Part shown: one piece after another, positions 60,364 through 64,000 of the stretch | How positions within the stretch are numbered: the stretch's first letter is position 1 | Layout of the letters: each line of letters opens with the position of its first letter | NCBI GenBank assembly: GCA_964444665.1 | Contig: CAYUIE010000006.1 | Location: forward strand, 1 to 64,000 | Source of the DNA: CAYZTY01 sp964444665 | Lineage (GTDB): Bacteria; Planctomycetota; Phycisphaerae; Sedimentisphaerales; CAYZTY01 | Direction: 5' to 3' | DNA: 64,000 nt | Program-made: the position numbers and the translations under genes | Notes under the pieces: generated by a model | Database searches by the model: none | What the model saw: the letters and a program-made list of their open reading frames with translations, nothing else | Told to the model about the DNA's origin: nothing

Positions 60364-60819
60364 TTATGACCTTCTGGAGCCAAGTGAGCGTCTTACGGTC
60401 GGCCCGGATTTTGCAGACTTGTTCGTCCTGGTCTGCAGAATTTTCACGGCTTTCTCGACGTCCGCCACTTTCAGAATCCCCGTAGTTCGCCCCCCTTTGG
60501 CGCCGGCGGTGCAGTATGCGTAAGCGATATTTATATGATGTTTTGCCAGCTTCTCAGCCACCTCAGCAAGCGCACCGGGTTGATTTGATAAGTTCACGCA
60601 AAGGACCTTTGTCTCCCTGAAGGGCATATTCAGTCTTTTCATAACCTTTCTGGCCTGCTCCGGAGCGGTGGTAACAATCCTCATAACACCCTGTTCCACC
60701 GAGTCCGTCAAAGTCATCGCTATAACGTTGATTTTCGCCTGCGCAAACTCACCCAGGACCCGGGCCAGCACCCCTGGCTTATTAACCATAAAAACCGAAA
60801 ATTGTATTTCAGTGCTCAT
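60364..60819 (-). CDS. Tandem ACT-domain protein
   Basis: 151 residues: two ACT domains (about 4-68, VNKPGVLARVLGEFAQAKINVIAMTLTDS; and 70-132, LSNQPGALAEVAEKLAKHHINIAYAYCTAG) with a basic tail. ACT domains bind amino acids; free-standing pairs usually regulate metabolism. 26 bases downstream of the convergent glmS end. Ligand unknown. Confidence 0.88.
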   Translation of the reverse strand: MSTEIQFSVFMVNKPGVLARVLGEFAQAKINVIAMTLTDSVEQGVMRIVTTAPEQARKVMKRLNMPFRETKVLCVNLSNQPGALAEVAEKLAKHHINIAYAYCTAGAKGGRTTGILKVADVEKAVKILQTRTNKSAKSGPTVRRSLGSRRS

Positions 60820-60847
60820 AATTTTATCCCTCCCACAAATTCAACTC

Positions 60848-61210
60848 TCACGCCGTACTTATACTTTTCAGCGCGCTTTGCCTGTCCGGAAAAAACTCAA
60901 AAATCTTATCGAGATTCGTTATTTTGAAAACTCTGTGCAATTGCGGATTTATGCCGCTTATCACCACACGTCCGTCATAGTCCTTTAACCTCCGCCATAT
61001 ATCCATAAGCAATCCGAGGGTCTGGGAGGTGAAGAACTTAACTTGATGGAAATCAACAACAATTTTTCTCGGGTAGTTCTCTTTTATGAATTTTGTCACT
61101 TTTTCCGATGCCGCCAGGACCTCATCCACTCCACTTATACTGGCAGCACTGAAAATAACAAAGGTAACATCTTCATTAGTGGTTATATCTACTATCTGTT
61201 TCTCGTCCAT
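60848..61210 (-). CDS. Anti-sigma factor antagonist (STAS domain), second copy
   Basis: 120 residues, one STAS domain: KIVVDFHQVKFFTSQTLGLLMDIWRRLKDYDGRVVISGINPQLHRVFKITNLDKIFEFF. Thr61/Ser62 occupy the phosphorylation position; the motif resembles the STAS protein at 31323. 28 bases upstream of the ACT gene on the same strand. Its kinase partner is not adjacent. Confidence 0.9.
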   Translation of the reverse strand: MDEKQIVDITTNEDVTFVIFSAASISGVDEVLAASEKVTKFIKENYPRKIVVDFHQVKFFTSQTLGLLMDIWRRLKDYDGRVVISGINPQLHRVFKITNLDKIFEFFPDRQSALKSISTA

Positions 61211-61337
61211 TCAGACACACACTCCGTCGCGGCAGGGCCGCACTTTCCACACGCTCCGGTTCCTCCATAATTCTCATTACTCTATTCAAATTATATCCCC
61301 GATAATCCTCACGGGCGACATTATTTTCGATTTTGTT

Positions 61338-62324
61338 TTACCCCTCAGATTTCCAGCAAGCTACCAAATGCCGGCCTATTTTGCCCTTTTGTTCCAGTTT
61401 TTGTACCTGCCGACTACATCGTGGCTCTGCAAGAGGGCATCTGGGATGAAAAGGGCAGCCGGCAGGGGGTCTGGCTGCATCGGGCATCTCGCCGCCAAGC
61501 TTGGTCCGGCCACCGCGCGAGGCCGGCTCAACCTGCGGAATAGCCGAGATAAGAGCCCGGCTGTAGGGATGAAGCGGATTTTCGTAAAGCTCCTGTCCGC
61601 CGGCGTACTCCACTATTTTGCCCAGATACATAACAGCCACAAAATCACTGACATACTCCACGACCGCCAGGTCGTGGGCGATAAATAAATACGTCAAGCC
61701 GAAATCCTTCTGCAAATCCTTCAGCAAATTGAGAATCTGTGACTGAATCGAAACATCGAGGGCACTGACCGGCTCATCGCAAATCACAAGTTTCGGATTC
61801 AACGCTAATGCCCGTGCCATACCGATTCTTTGCCGCTGGCCACCCGAAAATTCGTGAGGATAGCGATTTATATGGTCGGCTGAGAGCCCGACTCTCTGCA
61901 GCAGCCACGCCACGCGGTCGCCCAGTTCGCTGCCTTTCGCGGCCTTGTGAACCTTCAAAGGCTCAGCCACAATACCGCCCACCGTCATACGTGGATTAAG
62001 CGAGCCGTACGGGTCCTGGAAGATTACGGAAATATCCCCGCGAAGCTTTCGCAGGTCTTCGCCCCGGGTCTGAAGGACATCGACGTGGTTAAAGGTGATT
62101 TTGCCGGCCGTCGCCGGCACCAACCGCACGATGGTCCTGACGACGGTCGTCTTGCCGCAGCCGCTCTCTCCCACAAGACCCAATGTTTGGCCGGGCTGGA
62201 TATTGAAGCTGACGCCGTCGACTGCCTTGACATGGCCGACCGTGCGGCGAAGCAGACCCTTCCTTATCGGGAAATAGGTCTTCAAATCCTCGACTTCAAG
62301 CAAATTATTGTTTGTTTCCGTCAT
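61338..62324 (-). CDS. Oligopeptide ABC transporter ATPase (OppF-like)
   Basis: 328 residues from MTETNNNLLE. Walker A GESGCGKTT, signature FSGGQRQRIG, Walker B LVICDEP, switch FIAHDLAVV, C-terminal oligopeptide extension with CPFHPRCPLAEPRC. Energises import of peptides or related solutes. It follows the OppD-like gene by 39 bases. Confidence 0.93.
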   Translation of the reverse strand: MTETNNNLLEVEDLKTYFPIRKGLLRRTVGHVKAVDGVSFNIQPGQTLGLVGESGCGKTTVVRTIVRLVPATAGKITFNHVDVLQTRGEDLRKLRGDISVIFQDPYGSLNPRMTVGGIVAEPLKVHKAAKGSELGDRVAWLLQRVGLSADHINRYPHEFSGGQRQRIGMARALALNPKLVICDEPVSALDVSIQSQILNLLKDLQKDFGLTYLFIAHDLAVVEYVSDFVAVMYLGKIVEYAGGQELYENPLHPYSRALISAIPQVEPASRGGRTKLGGEMPDAARPPAGCPFHPRCPLAEPRCSRQVQKLEQKGKIGRHLVACWKSEG

Positions 62325-62363
62325 AAAAAACCACAAAGTTTTTGATTACAGCTTTGTAACGCT

Positions 62364-63362
62364 TCACAATTTTTCTTCGTATCCCGGTGCATACCAGCAC
62401 GCGACAGACCTACCTTTCGTTACTTCTCTTAACTGCGGCTCGACCGTCCGGCACCTTTCGTCATTGAAGCCTATCGGGCAGCGGGGATGAAATTTGCAGC
62501 CGGCCGGAAAATGCAAAGGCTCAGGAACTGTGCCGGGAATTACGGGCAGCCGTTTGGCTTTAAAACCCAATTGCGGTAAAGATTTCAGCAGCCCTTGTGT
62601 ATAAGGATGCAGCGGCTGCGCAAAAAGTGAGTCGCAATTGCTCTGCTCCACGATTCTTGAGGCATACATCACGGCCACGTCATCCGCCCGCTCAGCGACT
62701 ACGCCTAAATCGTGTGTAATCAACAAAATGCTCATCTCGCTGTGCTTTTGCAGTTCACCGAGAAGGTCGAGAATCTGGGCCTGTATAGTTACATCCAGGG
62801 CCGTTGTCGGCTCATCCGCGATTAATAACGAGGGCCTGCAACTGACCGCCATCGCAATCATAATCCGCTGCCGCATTCCTCCTGAGAGCTGGTGAGGGTA
62901 GTCACTAATACGTTGTTTCGCACCGGCGATACCGACTTCCTTGAGAATCCGAACGGCGGCGGTCCGGGCGCGAGGGCTGCTTAAATCCTGATGCAGTTTT
63001 ATCGCCTCGGTGATTTGATTGCCGACGGTGAAGACCGGATTCAGGCTGGTCATCGGCTCCTGAAAAATCATAGCGATTTTATTGCCGCGGATTTCGCGCA
63101 TCTGCTTGTCACTCAGCTCGAGCAGATTTTGTCCGTCGAAGATTATCCTTCCTCCTACAATTCGGCCGGGCGGAGCCGGTATCAAACGCATAATTGAAAG
63201 GGCGGTAACACTCTTGCCACAGCCGCTTTCGCCAACCAGGGCAAAAGTCTTCTGGCGTGGTATCCTGAAGCTGACATCCTGCACCGCCTTTGCCACGCCT
63301 TCTTCAGTGAAAAAGTGCGTCGAAAGATTCTCGATTGAAAGTAATGTTTCGTTGTCAGCCAT
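62364..63362 (-). CDS. Oligopeptide ABC transporter ATPase (OppD-like)
   Basis: 332 residues. Walker A GESGCGKSV, Q loop FQEPMTSLNPVFTVG, signature LSGGMRQRIM, Walker B LLIADEPTTALD, switch LITHDLGVV, C-terminal CKFHPRCPIG. Lies four bases after the permease stop. Pairs with the OppF-like gene. Confidence 0.94.
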   Translation of the reverse strand: MADNETLLSIENLSTHFFTEEGVAKAVQDVSFRIPRQKTFALVGESGCGKSVTALSIMRLIPAPPGRIVGGRIIFDGQNLLELSDKQMREIRGNKIAMIFQEPMTSLNPVFTVGNQITEAIKLHQDLSSPRARTAAVRILKEVGIAGAKQRISDYPHQLSGGMRQRIMIAMAVSCRPSLLIADEPTTALDVTIQAQILDLLGELQKHSEMSILLITHDLGVVAERADDVAVMYASRIVEQSNCDSLFAQPLHPYTQGLLKSLPQLGFKAKRLPVIPGTVPEPLHFPAGCKFHPRCPIGFNDERCRTVEPQLREVTKGRSVACWYAPGYEEKL

Positions 63363-63366
63363 AAAT

Positions 63367-64000
63367 TTACTGAGTCCTCAGTTTCGGGTCGAGCGAATCG
63401 CGAAGGGCGTCACCGAAAATATTCAAAGCCAGGGATATGAAAAATATGGCGATTGTGGCCGCGAGCATTTGCCACCAGACGCCGCGGGAAAGCTCAATCC
63501 TTGCGTCGTTTATCATTGCGCCCCAGCTTGGCCGATGCGCTTCGCCGAAGCCAAGGAAGCTTAAAATAACCTCGGCGTGGATGAACGCCACGAAACGCAG
63601 CGAAAAATCAATAATGACCAAGTGAAAAACGTTCGGTATCAGATGTTTGAGTATTATTCGGCCTTTACTGCAGCCGTAACTTCTTGCGGCCAGGATGTAT
63701 TCACGGTCTTTATGCTTGATGACCTCGCCGCGAATCAGCCGGCAGATTCCGACCCAACTGGTAAGGCCGATAGCTAAGTAAACGGCGGCAATCCCCGTAA
63801 GCTTGTGGCCGAAAAGAGTTTTATCACGCAGCACAACAGCAAAGGCCAGAATCAGCAATATATACGGAATTGAACTTAAGGTCGAATACACCCAAACAAT
63901 GATTTCATCGACAAAACCGCGGAAATAACCAGCGATAGCACCAAGCGGTATGCCGATGGCCAGAGAGATAAACGAGGCACAAAGCGCGACCGTTAGGGAA
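63367..64000 (-). CDS. ABC transporter permease (OppC-like), partial
   Basis: The reading frame is open to the window edge: 36 codons precede the first apparent start, reading SLTVALCASFISLAIGIP, YFRGFVDEIIVWVYSTL, so the true N-terminus lies beyond base 64000. Visible features are the permease motif EYILAARSYGCSKGRIILKHLIPN (EAA loop), FVAFIHAEVILSFLGFGEAHRPSWGAMINDAR and a C-terminal membrane helix. Imports peptides with the two downstream ATPases. Confidence 0.92.
   Translation of the reverse strand, partial: SLTVALCASFISLAIGIPLGAIAGYFRGFVDEIIVWVYSTLSSIPYILLILAFAVVLRDKTLFGHKLTGIAAVYLAIGLTSWVGICRLIRGEVIKHKDREYILAARSYGCSKGRIILKHLIPNVFHLVIIDFSLRFVAFIHAEVILSFLGFGEAHRPSWGAMINDARIELSRGVWWQMLAATIAIFFISLALNIFGDALRDSLDPKLRTQ

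Noticed and set aside
61086..61688. 200-codon plus-strand frame
   Set aside because: It lies antisense to the STAS and OppF-like genes.

Overview
The window reads as a chromosomal piece of a planctomycete, most likely a Phycisphaerae/Sedimentisphaerales-type genome. This is inferred from gene style: secreted LamG proteins with a dockerin-like C-terminal tail, a beta-helix protein with several EF-hand-like dockerin repeats, a sulfatase-like/TPR fusion, and paired anti-sigma/anti-anti-sigma genes. No 16S rRNA is present, so the placement rests on style only. Most of the DNA is a moderately GC-rich housekeeping backbone. It is interrupted by clearly AT-richer stretches (about 5.7-10.6 kb and 15.1-24.9 kb) that carry accessory genes.

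Layout: 0.1-5.7 kb holds a lipoprotein aldose 1-epimerase and two tandem LamG paralogs, each followed by the same terminator hairpin. 6.3-10.5 kb holds a D12-class DNA adenine methylase and a PHP-domain/SMC-like ATPase of the TrlF type, a probable defence-related pair. 11.1-14.8 kb is a plus-strand run of cyclophilin lipoprotein, an amidohydrolase that has lost two active-site residues, and an SNF-family sodium-dependent transporter. 15.1-21.2 kb is a minus-strand cluster: a 994-residue secreted beta-helix/dockerin protein whose C-terminus looks like a caspase-fold (clan CD) protease, two paralogous single-TM proteins, and a 54-residue lipoprotein that copies their N-terminus.

21.6-24.8 kb is the most unusual stretch. 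A 29-bp imperfect inverted repeat (25/29 identical) brackets about 3.2 kb. Inside are a Panacea (SocA-like) antitoxin with an unassigned partner gene, an IS1595-type transposase, a class II (leucine-type body) tRNA gene whose anticodon reads UGG (a proline anticodon), a promoter-terminator pair that predicts a small RNA of about 95 nt, a small winged-helix-like gene and a 48-residue basic protein. An HNH-AP2 endonuclease gene follows.

25.6-29.3 kb is a YtrA-like GntR regulator / ABC ATPase / ABC permease / membrane protein operon with a perfect 11-bp inverted-repeat operator over its promoter. 29.4-33.8 kb carries small proteins, a STAS antagonist plus HATPase anti-sigma pair and an amidase lipoprotein. 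33.9-36.4 kb is a TPP riboswitch controlling thiS-thiG-thiH. 36.4-44.2 kb has a family-39-type glycosyltransferase, pgsA, rimO, an endonuclease III relative, a CPBP protease and a DUF2617-like gene. 44.3-50 kb is an arginine-biosynthesis neighbourhood with signs of duplication and decay: argJ truncated at its self-cleavage site, a mosaic scrap of nitrilase 5' end joined to argC 3' end, intact argC, and an HEPN-MNT pair. 50-52 kb holds an EamA transporter, rpsI and rplM. 52-58.2 kb is a cysD-cysN-AlkP-sulfatase/TPR operon. 58.5-64 kb holds glmS, an ACT-domain protein, a second STAS protein and the end of an oligopeptide ABC transporter operon that runs off the right edge.
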